Under the pieces are notes generated by a model that had not been told where the DNA came from, ran no database searches, and was given only the letters and a program-made list of their open reading frames with translations. DNA of 64,000 nt from Flavobacterium sp. HSC-32F16 (GTDB lineage Bacteria > Bacteroidota > Bacteroidia > Flavobacteriales > Flavobacteriaceae), in assembly GCF_024171645.1 (NCBI RefSeq), contig NZ_JALKAC010000002.1:806001-870000 (forward strand). The letters run 5' to 3'. Shown here piece after piece: positions 1-7,498 of the stretch (position 1 is its first letter; each line of letters begins with the position of its first letter). Both the position numbers and the translations under genes were made by a program.

Positions 1-1064
1 AAAACTCTTAATTGTGACGGAATATAACCTCTTCTGTCATTAACAATAGTCGTGTTTGAAAGGTCATTTGCACTTTGAAACTGGTTTGATCTGAATTTTG
101 AAGTTTCGTATTCAAAATCAAAAGCCATATTTTTTCCTTCGGTATTAAATTTATGAAGTCCGGAAAAAGCATACGTATAATCGAACCATTTTTCTTTACT
201 GTCATTATATGTTAAAGCATCGAATTGAGGCTGATTCATGGTGTTTAATACCTTGTTTGTACCATTGGCCATATTTTGGTAACGCCCAATTTTGGCATCG
301 ACATAAGCTTCGATATTTGTTTTTGGGGAAATTTCATACTGCGCTCCAACTTTAAAATTGTTTGATGTCAAAGGTTCATCAGTAATTGAAGTCTGATGAT
401 TTTTAGTTGAAATCTGTTGGCGCGTTGCGTCCGTATATTGCGTCTGATTAAATTCTTTACGTTCTTCTTCGCCCCTGAAAGTATAGCTGTAATTCCCAAA
501 AAGACCCAGTTTATTTTTGTTGTAACTTAAGTTAACACCAGAATTGGTTCTGTTTTTTCGACCTCTTCCGTAACTGCTGAATACCGTTCCTTTTAATCCT
601 GAATCACTCGGTTTTTTTAGAATAATGTTGATGATACCGGCTTTTCCGGCAGCATCATATTTAGAAGATGGATTGGTAATTACTTCTATTTGTTTAATAT
701 TAGAAGAAGTGGTTGATTTTAAATAATTGGCTAATTCTTTCTGCGAAAGCTGTGTTAGTTTACCATTTATCATTACGGCAACTCCCTGCTGACCTCGAAT
801 AGATAAATCACCGTCCTGAGAAACCACAACGCCGGGCGCACGCGATAAAACGTCTAATGCGGTTCCGCCTTCAGAAACTATACTGTTTTCAACATTAAAA
901 ACCAATCGATCCGATTTTTGAGTATATAAAACTTTCTTTTTTGTAATTACAATTTCATCTAAAACATTAATTGAGGTTTCAACTATGCTGTCATTTTCCT
1001 GTTCTGTCTGCGAATAGGAGTATACTGAAAATGCCAGCATAATTGAGGTTAAAATATTCTTCAT
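1..1064 (-). CDS. TonB-dependent outer-membrane receptor, 5' part (runs off the window)
   Basis: The minus-strand frame is open from an ATG at 1064 to the window edge, giving about 354 N-terminal residues with no stop. It starts with a signal peptide (MKNILTSIMLAFSVYSYSQ) followed by a short linker, without the N-terminal carboxypeptidase-like domain seen in many relatives. A TonB plug domain follows at about residues 40-150, with the motifs ALDVLSRAPGV, VMINGK, IEVITNPSSKYDAAG and GIINI that mark Bacteroidota receptors with the OMP_b-brl_3 barrel. After residue 160 the sequence turns into alternating barrel strands. Such proteins take up large ligands with energy from TonB. The ligand cannot be told. 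The C-terminal barrel lies outside the window. Confidence 0.88.
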   Translation of the reverse strand, partial: MKNILTSIMLAFSVYSYSQTEQENDSIVETSINVLDEIVITKKKVLYTQKSDRLVFNVENSIVSEGGTALDVLSRAPGVVVSQDGDLSIRGQQGVAVMINGKLTQLSQKELANYLKSTTSSNIKQIEVITNPSSKYDAAGKAGIINIILKKPSDSGLKGTVFSSYGRGRKNRTNSGVNLSYNKNKLGLFGNYSYTFRGEEERKEFNQTQYTDATRQQISTKNHQTSITDEPLTSNNFKVGAQYEISPKTNIEAYVDAKIGRYQNMANGTNKVLNTMNQPQFDALTYNDSKEKWFDYTYAFSGLHKFNTEGKNMAFDFEYETSKFRSNQFQSANDLSNTTIVNDRRGYIPSQLRV

Positions 1065-1240
1065 GTCGTTTTTGGGCTTTTAATTTGTAAACAGGCTTGA
1101 TTTTATTGTAAAACGATTTGTTCAATTTTATCAGAAAGCTTTTTTTGAAAGTTCTCGGTTTGATTTAAAATTGAGCAGAAGAACATTTTTATATGATGGA
1201 TTAAGGATAACATTGCTTTGTATTATTGGATTTGTGTTCG

Positions 1241-1248
1241 CAAATATA
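1241..1248 (-). promoter_or_regulatory. -7 promoter box of the TonB-dependent receptor
   Basis: Read on the minus strand this is TATATTTG, a perfect match to the Bacteroidota -7 consensus TAnnTTTG. It implies a leader of roughly 170 bases before the receptor ATG. A well-spaced TTG at -33 is not evident. Confidence 0.6.
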
Positions 1249-1379
1249 ACACTATTTATAACAAGTCTAAATAAAAATAGTTAAAAAAGCTTAAAAGAAT
1301 CTCAATTCGTTGATTACGAATTAATAATGTTTTGAAAAGAAAAGGGAATTATTAAGAGAAATAAGAATTTTAAAAAAGA

Positions 1380-1411
1380 AAACCAATTTATTCCAGGGAA
1401 TAAATTGGTTT
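1380..1411 (-). terminator. Terminator after gldA
   Basis: A 15-base stem (AAACCAATTTATTCC and its complement) with a very short loop, followed on the minus strand by a T-rich stretch. It lies about 40 bases past the gldA stop. Confidence 0.7.
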
Positions 1412-1452
1412 ATGTAAACTAAAACTGTAAACTGAAATCGTAACTAAAAAAA

Positions 1453-2349
1453 CTATTTAGTAATTTCTCTAAATACAGCTTCCAGGTTTTTATTTTTCTG
1501 ATTTAATTGTAATGTCTTTAATCCATTTTCATTAGCAAAGTCAAAAATAGCTGGCCTCATGTCTTTGTCAGTAACAAAAGTTAATTCCCAAGTCATGTCA
1601 TGCGTGTTTTTGTATGAAGAAATGTTTTTAAGCTTTGCTAAAAGCTGTTCTTCTACCTGATAATCAAACTCTACTTCAATAACTTGCTCTTTATTTGCAG
1701 CAACTAAATGATTTAATTTGTTATCGGCAACAATTTGTCCTTTGTCAATAATTATGACACGGTCGCATATTGCTTCGACTTCCTGCATAATATGTGTTGA
1801 AAGAAAAATGGTTTTATTTTTTCCAATATTTTTGATTACGTTTCGAATTTCCATTAACTGATTCGGATCCAGACCTGTAGTTGGTTCATCCAAAATCAAA
1901 ACATCAGGATTGTGTAATAATGCATTGGCAAGTCCCACACGCTGACGGTATCCTTTTGAGAGCTGACCGATCTTTTTATGGCTCTCCGGTGTCAGTCCTG
2001 TCAGTTGGATTACCTCTTCAATTCTTGACTTTGGCACCTTATAAACATCGGCATTAAAAGCCAAATACTCACGAACATACAAATCCAAATATAGCGGATT
2101 GTGCTCTGGTAAGTACCCAATAGATTGCTGTACTGCTTTTGCGTTTGTCATGACATCGTGGCTATTTACAAGGGCTGAGCCACTATCGGCAAGTAAATAC
2201 GTGGTCAAAATTTTCATTAATGTAGATTTTCCGGCTCCGTTTGGTCCAAGAAATCCTACGATTTCTCCTTTCTCAATTTTAAACGAAATTTCATTTAAAG
2301 CTTTTTGCTCTCCGTAACTTTTTGATATACTGTTTACTTCTATCGACAT
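1453..2349 (-). CDS. gldA: Gliding motility ABC transporter ATP-binding protein GldA
   Basis: A 298-residue ABC ATPase. Walker A GPNGAGKST is at residues 35-43, the signature region LSKGYRQR at 130-137, Walker B LILDEPT at 151-157, and the switch His in STHIMQEV just after. The last 90 residues form the accessory domain usual in drug/lipid-type exporters. The sequence is what I recall of F. johnsoniae GldA, one of the first gliding genes found, which works with GldF and GldG; those are not in this window. GldA is cytoplasmic and bound to the inner membrane. It appears monocistronic, with its own promoter and terminator. Other CcmA-type ATPases look similar, but identity along the whole length and the gld-rich surroundings favour GldA. 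Confidence 0.92.
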   Translation of the reverse strand: MSIEVNSISKSYGEQKALNEISFKIEKGEIVGFLGPNGAGKSTLMKILTTYLLADSGSALVNSHDVMTNAKAVQQSIGYLPEHNPLYLDLYVREYLAFNADVYKVPKSRIEEVIQLTGLTPESHKKIGQLSKGYRQRVGLANALLHNPDVLILDEPTTGLDPNQLMEIRNVIKNIGKNKTIFLSTHIMQEVEAICDRVIIIDKGQIVADNKLNHLVAANKEQVIEVEFDYQVEEQLLAKLKNISSYKNTHDMTWELTFVTDKDMRPAIFDFANENGLKTLQLNQKNKNLEAVFREITK

Positions 2350-2365
2350 GACTTTTTATTTGTTA

Positions 2366-2373
2366 CAAAAGTA
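2366..2373 (-). promoter_or_regulatory. -7 promoter box of gldA
   Basis: TACTTTTG on the minus strand, matching TAnnTTTG, 17 bases before the gldA ATG. Confidence 0.6.
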
Positions 2374-2448
2374 AACAGAAATAGTTTCGATTGCTAAAAA
2401 TTTGTCTCTTAAAGTAATTATAAAAAAAATAAGCAGCCCAGTATTGAC

Positions 2449-2463
2449 GGCATCGTTATTGTT
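2449..2463 (+). promoter_or_regulatory. Shared leader element before the first beta-barrel gene
   Basis: GGCATCGTT followed by ATTGTT begins 47 bases before the ATG. Nearly the same element (GGCATCGTTGTTGT) begins 46 bases before the paralog start at 3282, while the surrounding non-coding sequence differs. It may be a promoter or mRNA 5' element copied with the gene or kept by selection. Confidence 0.4.
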
Positions 2464-2495
2464 AAAGGAATGCTAAAATTAAAATAAATTCTATT

Positions 2496-3080
2496 ATGAA
2501 AAAAATGCTACTTATTCTTGCATTAGCTGTTTTTAGCTTTGCAAATGCACAAAAAGGAACAATCTTAGTTGGTGGAAACATCGGTTATACTTCTGAAAAA
2601 TCTGAATATAGATTCAGCGAAGACAAAACAAGCACATTTACTTTTTCTCCAAAAGTTGGTTACCAATTTCATGATAACTGGACAGTAGGGGGAGAATTTG
2701 CAGTAAGTTCATCTAACGACGAAACTACAGGTGGTATCGAAGAAAAAAACAACAACTTCAAATTAGGAGCATTTGTTCGTTATTCTGTGCCATTAAGCCA
2801 AACTTTTGCAGTTTTTGCTGATATGGGTGCAGGTTTTCAAACTCAAAAAGACAAAGTTTACGGTCCAGGAAATGCTTACGCAAAATACAAAGGAGACGGT
2901 ATGTATGTAGGTGTTACTCCAGCTCTTTTCATTAACATGCAAAAAGGTTTTGGTTTAAACTTCAGCATTGGTGGTTTAGGATACGAAACTCTAAGTTTTG
3001 ATAACAATGGAGCTGATTACAGCAAATTTTACTTCAACTTTGGACAAACATTTAACATTGGAATTTCTAAAAACTTCTAA
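2496..3080 (+). CDS. Outer-membrane beta-barrel protein (porin-like), paralog 1
   Basis: A 194-residue protein with a signal peptide (MKKMLLILALAVFSFANAQ). The rest consists of amphipathic strands separated by polar turns and ends in a terminal aromatic residue (GISKNF), as expected for a small 8-stranded outer-membrane barrel (OmpW/OmpA-like 'outer membrane beta-barrel protein' family). It is a clear paralog of the next gene: same signal peptide, KVGYQFHDNWT against KIGYQFHENWT, KGFGLNFSIGGL against KGFGLNFNIGGL. No ligand or enzyme motif is visible. Such barrels are abundant surface proteins in flavobacteria. The gene has its own terminator and a leader element shared with the paralog. Confidence 0.85.
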   Translation: MKKMLLILALAVFSFANAQKGTILVGGNIGYTSEKSEYRFSEDKTSTFTFSPKVGYQFHDNWTVGGEFAVSSSNDETTGGIEEKNNNFKLGAFVRYSVPLSQTFAVFADMGAGFQTQKDKVYGPGNAYAKYKGDGMYVGVTPALFINMQKGFGLNFSIGGLGYETLSFDNNGADYSKFYFNFGQTFNIGISKNF

Positions 3081-3105
3081 TCTTAAATTATATATTCAAT
3101 TTCAG

Positions 3106-3133
3106 AAAGCACTCCAATCGGGGTGCTTTTTTT
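3106..3133 (+). terminator. Terminator after beta-barrel paralog 1
   Basis: Stem AAAGCACTCC / GGGGTGCTTT with one G-T pair and a 4-base loop, followed by a run of T. It lies 25 bases past the stop. Confidence 0.85.
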
Positions 3134-3235
3134 ATGTTTTGTAGGAATTAATGTTAAATTTTCTTTGTATTATTTTTATTAAATTATTGATAATTAATTT
3201 GTTATTAATAATTGTTTAGAATGGCTAAAAATGGC

Positions 3236-3249
3236 GGCATCGTTGTTGT
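3236..3249 (+). promoter_or_regulatory. Shared leader element before the second beta-barrel gene
   Basis: GGCATCGTTGTTGT, 46 bases before the ATG, matching the element in front of paralog 1. Confidence 0.4.
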
Positions 3250-3281
3250 GAAACAAGGATAAATTTAAATACGAAATAATT

Positions 3282-3872
3282 ATGAAAAAAATGTTACTTA
3301 TTCTTGCAGTGGCTTTGTGTAGTTATGCAAATGCCCAAAAAGGCTCTGTTTTAGTTATGGGAAGTGTTACATACAATTCTCAAAAGAATTCAGATTCGAA
3401 TTTAGAAAATAAATATAACGTTTTTGCTTTACAGCCAAAAATAGGGTATCAGTTTCACGAAAACTGGACAGCAGGTATTGAAGGTAATTTGGTAAACATA
3501 AAGCAAAACTCCTTTGAAGGAAGCCAATACAAAGATAGAGTATATGGATTTGGAGGATTTTTGCGTTACTCGAAACCGTTAAATACTATTTTTTCTGCGT
3601 ATGCAGATCTTGGTATTGGTTATCGAAATAGAAAAGAAACAAATACAATTGCAACAGGTCAATATTATAATGACAGCGATGGATTTTATACAAGTTTAAC
3701 ACCGGCGGTGTATATTGATATTTCAAAAGGTTTTGGTTTGAATTTTAATATCGGCGGATTAAATTATAGCGTTTTAAATAATGATACGGCTTCTGGCAGT
3801 AGTTTTAAAACAAAAGCATTTGAATTTAATTTTGGACAGGCATTTTCTGTCGGTATTTCTAAAAACTTTTAA
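3282..3872 (+). CDS. Outer-membrane beta-barrel protein (porin-like), paralog 2
   Basis: A 196-residue barrel protein with signal peptide MKKMLLILAVALCSYANAQ, duplicated from the gene just upstream. Signal peptide, the periplasmic turn YQFHENWT, the strand KGFGLNFNIGGL and the C-terminal GISKNF are all shared, while the extracellular loops differ. This pattern fits duplication followed by divergence of surface loops. It ends in an aromatic residue, which suits recognition by the BAM insertion machinery. The function is unknown. The nearest downstream gene, metE, is convergent. Confidence 0.85.
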   Translation: MKKMLLILAVALCSYANAQKGSVLVMGSVTYNSQKNSDSNLENKYNVFALQPKIGYQFHENWTAGIEGNLVNIKQNSFEGSQYKDRVYGFGGFLRYSKPLNTIFSAYADLGIGYRNRKETNTIATGQYYNDSDGFYTSLTPAVYIDISKGFGLNFNIGGLNYSVLNNDTASGSSFKTKAFEFNFGQAFSVGISKNF

Positions 3873-3930
3873 TTTTAGATTTTATTTAAGATCTTATAAA
3901 AAAACAAAATTCTTCTGCTTCTAAAAACAA

Positions 3931-3989
3931 TGCCGGCAAAAGTGAAACCGAAACGAATCATAACTAAATTCGGTCTCACTAGCTGGCAT
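3931..3989. terminator. Imperfect inverted repeat between convergent genes, probable two-way terminator
   Basis: An arm starting TGCCGGCAAAAGTGAAACCG and a complementary arm ending CTCACTAGCTGGCA pair over about 20 bases with a few mismatches. It sits between the beta-barrel gene and metE, which converge. Confidence 0.5.
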
Positions 3990-4021
3990 AAAAAACAAAA
4001 ATATATTCCAGGTAAAAACTA

Positions 4022-6343
4022 TTAAGTAACAGGATTTTCTACGGCCGTTCTCATTTCCTGAGCTGCGGCAACCATTTCAATTAAGGCTTTTTTAGTTTCG
4101 TCCCAATGACGGGTTTTTAGACCGCAATCCGGATTTACCCAAAGCTGGTCAACCGGAATTACAGCCGAAGCTTTCTCTAATAAACGAACCATTTCTGTAC
4201 TCGAAGGTACACGCGGAGAGTGAATATCGTAAACTCCAGGACCAATCTCGTTTGGATATTTAAAGTTAGCAAACGCATCTAAAAGCTCCATTTGCGAACG
4301 AGAACATTCAATCGTGATAACGTCAGCATCCATATCGGCAATATTTTGAATAATGTCGTTGAACTCACTGTAACACATATGGGTGTGAATTTGTGTATCG
4401 TCATTTACACCGCTTGCCGAAATTCTGAAAGCTTTTACAGCCCAGTCTAAATAATTTGCCCATTCTTCTTTTCTTAAAGGTAAACCTTCACGAATTGCTG
4501 GTTCATCGATTTGGATGATTTTGATTCCAGCTTCTTCTAAATCCACAACTTCATCGCGAATTGCCAATGCGATTTGTGTACAAGTTTCAGAACGAGGCTG
4601 ATCGTTACGTACAAACGACCATTGTAGGATTGTTACAGGGCCTGTAAGCATTCCTTTTACCCATTTTGGCGTTAGAGACTGTGCATATTTTGACCATTTT
4701 ACCGTCATTGGAGTTGGTCTTGAAACGTCTCCATAAATAACCGGAGGTTTCACGCAGCGGCTTCCATAACTCTGAACCCATCCATTTTTTGTAAATGCAA
4801 ATCCAGCTAATTGTTCTCCAAAATATTCTACCATATCGTTGCGCTCGAATTCTCCGTGAACCAAAACATCAATTCCGGTTTCTTCTTGAAAACGAATTGC
4901 AGCTTCGGTTTCTTTTTCTATTAAATCGTTGTATTGTTCTGTGGTTAATTCTCCTTTTTTGAATTTTGCTCTCCAGCTTCTTACTTCGGCTGTCTGCGGA
5001 AAAGAGCCAATTGTAGTGGTTGGGAATAATGGCAGATTTAAAGCTTCAATCTGGCTTTTTCTTCTTGTGGCAAAAGCACTTTTACGTTTATCATCGGCAG
5101 CTGTAATTCCGGCAACACGCGCTTTAACTTCATTATTATGAATTAATTTTGAAGTTTTTCGGTTGTCGTTTGCAATTACATTTCTTTCGTAATCAACAGA
5201 ATTTTTAACATCTACTTCGTTTGAAGCGAATTGTTTTAATAATACAATTTCGTTAATTTTTTGTTTTGCGAAAGCTAACCATTGCTTAATTTCAGGAGTT
5301 AAAGTCTGGTCGTTTGTTTCTAAATCTAAATCACACGGACTGTGAATTAAAGAACAAGAAGGAGCAACAAGAATTCTATTTTCTCCTATAACATCAGCTG
5401 CTTTTTTGATTAATTCCAAAGATTTTTTGAAATCGTTTTTCCAGATATTTCTTCCGTCAACAACTCCAAGAGAAAGATTTACGTTTGAAGCTAGTTTTCC
5501 AGACTCTAAAATATCATCTAACTGAAGCGGACAACGCACTAAGTCTAAATGGAAAGTATCAACCGGTAAAGCCAAAGCCGTTTCCAGATTTTCACCAAAA
5601 CAATCAAAATAATTTGCCAGAATGATTTTAAGTTTTGGAAAACGAATGTGGATTTCATTATAAACTTGTGTAAACGTTTTTCTTTCTTTATCGGTTAAAT
5701 TTAAAGCAAGGAAAGGTTCATCAAGCTGAATATATTCGGCGTTTTCTGCTTGCAGTTTTTCGAAAATTTCGAAGTAAACAGGAAGTAAAGCATCAATAAG
5801 ATCAATTCGGTTAAAACCTTCTTCTTTTTCTTTTCCTAAAAGCAAATAGGAGATTGGCCCAATTAAAACTGGTTTTGTAGCAACTCCTAATGCATTTGCT
5901 TCTTTAAACTCATTGATTACTTTTTCTGAAAACAATTCAAATTTTTGGTTCTTAGTAAATTCAGGAACAATATAATGATAGTTCGTGTCGAACCATTTTG
6001 TCATTTCCATTGCTACAACATCCTGACCGTCTTTTTGCGCACCTCTTGCCATGGCAAAATACAAATCCAGAGACGAATTTGTTTTAGCTAATTCATGATA
6101 ACGTTCCGGGATTGCTCCAACAGTCAAAGTCAAATCCAAAACCTGATCATAAAAAGAAAAATCATTAGACGGAATTAAATCAACTCCCGATTCAGATTGT
6201 AAATGCCAGTTTTTAATTCGGATTTCTTTTCCTGCATCAATAAGTTCATCTGCAGAAATTTTTCCTGACCAGTACAATTCACAGGCTTTTTTTAATTCTC
6301 TGTTGCTCCCGATTCTTGGATAACCTAAATTATTTGTTTTCAT
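4022..6343 (-). CDS. metE: Cobalamin-independent methionine synthase
   Basis: A 773-residue protein of normal MetE length that transfers the methyl group of 5-methyltetrahydropteroyl-tri-L-glutamate to homocysteine, the last step of methionine synthesis, without B12. The N-terminal barrel covers about residues 1-370 and the catalytic barrel about 430-770. The zinc/homocysteine site is visible as THMCYSEF and PDCGLKTRHW near the C terminus. GSFPQT at the start of the second barrel and LTGPVTIL are further family motifs. The enzyme is cytoplasmic. The gene is single, divergent from an Lrp/AsnC regulator, and its promoter region contains repeats of TTTCAGT. The leader is too short to hold a riboswitch. 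Confidence 0.97.
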   Translation of the reverse strand: MKTNNLGYPRIGSNRELKKACELYWSGKISADELIDAGKEIRIKNWHLQSESGVDLIPSNDFSFYDQVLDLTLTVGAIPERYHELAKTNSSLDLYFAMARGAQKDGQDVVAMEMTKWFDTNYHYIVPEFTKNQKFELFSEKVINEFKEANALGVATKPVLIGPISYLLLGKEKEEGFNRIDLIDALLPVYFEIFEKLQAENAEYIQLDEPFLALNLTDKERKTFTQVYNEIHIRFPKLKIILANYFDCFGENLETALALPVDTFHLDLVRCPLQLDDILESGKLASNVNLSLGVVDGRNIWKNDFKKSLELIKKAADVIGENRILVAPSCSLIHSPCDLDLETNDQTLTPEIKQWLAFAKQKINEIVLLKQFASNEVDVKNSVDYERNVIANDNRKTSKLIHNNEVKARVAGITAADDKRKSAFATRRKSQIEALNLPLFPTTTIGSFPQTAEVRSWRAKFKKGELTTEQYNDLIEKETEAAIRFQEETGIDVLVHGEFERNDMVEYFGEQLAGFAFTKNGWVQSYGSRCVKPPVIYGDVSRPTPMTVKWSKYAQSLTPKWVKGMLTGPVTILQWSFVRNDQPRSETCTQIALAIRDEVVDLEEAGIKIIQIDEPAIREGLPLRKEEWANYLDWAVKAFRISASGVNDDTQIHTHMCYSEFNDIIQNIADMDADVITIECSRSQMELLDAFANFKYPNEIGPGVYDIHSPRVPSSTEMVRLLEKASAVIPVDQLWVNPDCGLKTRHWDETKKALIEMVAAAQEMRTAVENPVT

Positions 6344-6348
6344 TTTTG

Positions 6349-6463
6349 TTTCAGTTTTTTTTACTGAACAAATTTATTGTATTAGATTTTATAACTTATA
6401 TTTGGGGTTTATTTCAGTAAAATGTGTTTTTAAATTATTATTTTTAAGATTTTATTACTGTAA
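6349..6463. promoter_or_regulatory. Repeated TTTCAGT/ACTGAA motifs in the metE-lrp intergenic region
   Basis: TTTCAGT (6349-6355) and TTACTGAA (6361-6368) form a small palindrome between the metE promoter and its start codon. TTTCAGTAA recurs at 6412-6420 and TTACTGTAA at 6455-6463. Spaced repeats like these are what a multimeric Lrp-family regulator encoded next door could bind. This is inference from sequence only. Confidence 0.4.
6369..6376 (-). promoter_or_regulatory. -7 promoter box of metE
   Basis: TAAATTTG on the minus strand, 25 bases before the metE ATG. The short leader argues against a SAM or B12 riboswitch. Confidence 0.55.
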
Positions 6464-6500
6464 AATTATTTTAAATGAACCTTTAACCATAAAAAAAACT

Positions 6501-6962
6501 ATGGAAAATCTTGATAAAACTGATTTACTCATCCTGAAACACCTTCAGGAGAACTCAAATATCAACACAAAAGACCTTGCCAGTAAATTATTTTTGACTG
6601 TAACGCCTGTTTATGAGCGTATAAAAAGATTAGAAAGAGACGGTTACATTACAAAATATGTAGCGCTTTTGGATAAGAAAAAAATGAATCGAGGCATGAC
6701 TGTTTTTTGTAATGTGCGTTTAAAAGAACACGCCAAAAACGTGGGGAGCAATTTTGTAAAAGATATTGTAGCGCTTCCGGAAATTATAGAATGTTATAAT
6801 ATTGCAGGCGATTATGATTTTATGCTGAAGATTTTAGTTCAGGATATGGAGCGGTATCAGGATTTTGTAATGAACAAATTGTCGACCATTGAAAACATCG
6901 GAAATACAAATAGTATTTTTGTAATGGGAGAAATTAAACACAGCACAGCCTTAGAGTTTTAG
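6501..6962 (+). CDS. Lrp/AsnC family transcriptional regulator
   Basis: A 153-residue regulator with an N-terminal winged helix (DLLILKHLQENSNINTKDLA, then a recognition helix around TPVYERIKRLERDGYI) and a C-terminal RAM/AsnC ligand-binding domain (VKDIVALPEIIECYNIAGDYD, ending near SIFVMGEIKHSTALEF). I start it at the ATG at 6501, where the standard MENLDKTD start lies; an in-frame extension to 6402 encodes unlike sequence over the promoter region. Proteins of this family sense amino acids and bind DNA as octamers. Its divergence from metE and the repeated TTTCAGT/ACTGAA sites suggest it controls methionine synthesis and itself. It is followed after 8 bases by an enzyme remnant. Confidence 0.9.
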   Translation: MENLDKTDLLILKHLQENSNINTKDLASKLFLTVTPVYERIKRLERDGYITKYVALLDKKKMNRGMTVFCNVRLKEHAKNVGSNFVKDIVALPEIIECYNIAGDYDFMLKILVQDMERYQDFVMNKLSTIENIGNTNSIFVMGEIKHSTALEF

Positions 6963-6970
6963 CGTTTAAT

Positions 6971-7339
6971 TTGGGGTTAATCGATGTAAAACACATCAAC
7001 GACGAAATGCACCATCAATTAACGGGATTAACCAATAAAAATACTTTAGAGGTTGCAGCGTATAGAGAATCTACCGGAAAACCAATGTGGCTGCGTTATG
7101 TTTTAGTTCCCGGCTGGACAGATCAGCCTGAATATCTGGAAGAATGGGGACAATATTTTGCCAATTATAAGACAGTTGAACGTATAGAAATAATTCCTTT
7201 TCATCCGCTTGGGTCTCAAAAATGGGAATTGCTTAAAATGAATTATTTGCTTAAAGATACTCCTGCGCCAACAGCAGAAAGTAAAGCAGAGGCATTTACT
7301 GTTTTTAGTAAATATTTTAAAAATGTAATCCTTAAATAA
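6971..7339 (+). pseudogene. pflA: C-terminal remnant of pyruvate formate-lyase activating enzyme
   Basis: The readable 122 residues match only the C-terminal half of PFL activase: DVKHINDEMHHQLTGLTN, MWLRYVLVPGWTD, and IEIIPFHPLGSQKWELL. The N-terminal half with the radical-SAM CxxxCxxC cluster is missing, and the frame has no ATG near the break, so it cannot be an active glycyl-radical activase. The break falls directly behind the Lrp stop codon, which suggests a deletion that removed the upstream gene(s) and brought lrp next to the remnant. No pyruvate formate-lyase gene is present in the window. A short translated product is possible but not expected to function. Confidence 0.8.
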
Positions 7340-7440
7340 AACATTGTGTTTTAAAATAATAATTGGACTGCACAAAGCTTTATCTTTTAATTATACAGGG
7401 ATTAGTCTATTTTGTTTGAATAAAATCCTAAAATAAAATG

Positions 7441-7448
7441 TATTTTTG
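7441..7448 (+). promoter_or_regulatory. -7 promoter box of dgt
   Basis: TATTTTTG, 50 bases before the dgt ATG. The leader that follows contains two copies of CAATCTAAAAT. Confidence 0.55.
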
Positions 7449-7498
7449 AACTTTTAGATCACCAATCTAAAATCGTTAATCTACAATCTAAAATACAA

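Larger units (their letters stand above)
1065..1452. other. 388-base intergenic region between the receptor and gldA
   Basis: It holds the receptor promoter (1241-1248), its long A/T-rich leader, and the gldA terminator (1380-1411). No open frame or conserved RNA fold was recognised in the rest. Confidence 0.6.

Noticed and set aside
8..205. A 65-residue minus-strand frame
   Set aside because: Shadow of the truncated TonB-dependent receptor gene, which reads in another frame over 1-1064.
6344..6500. Possible SAM or B12 riboswitch before metE
   Set aside because: The leader after the likely promoter is about 25 bases, too short, and no known aptamer features were seen.
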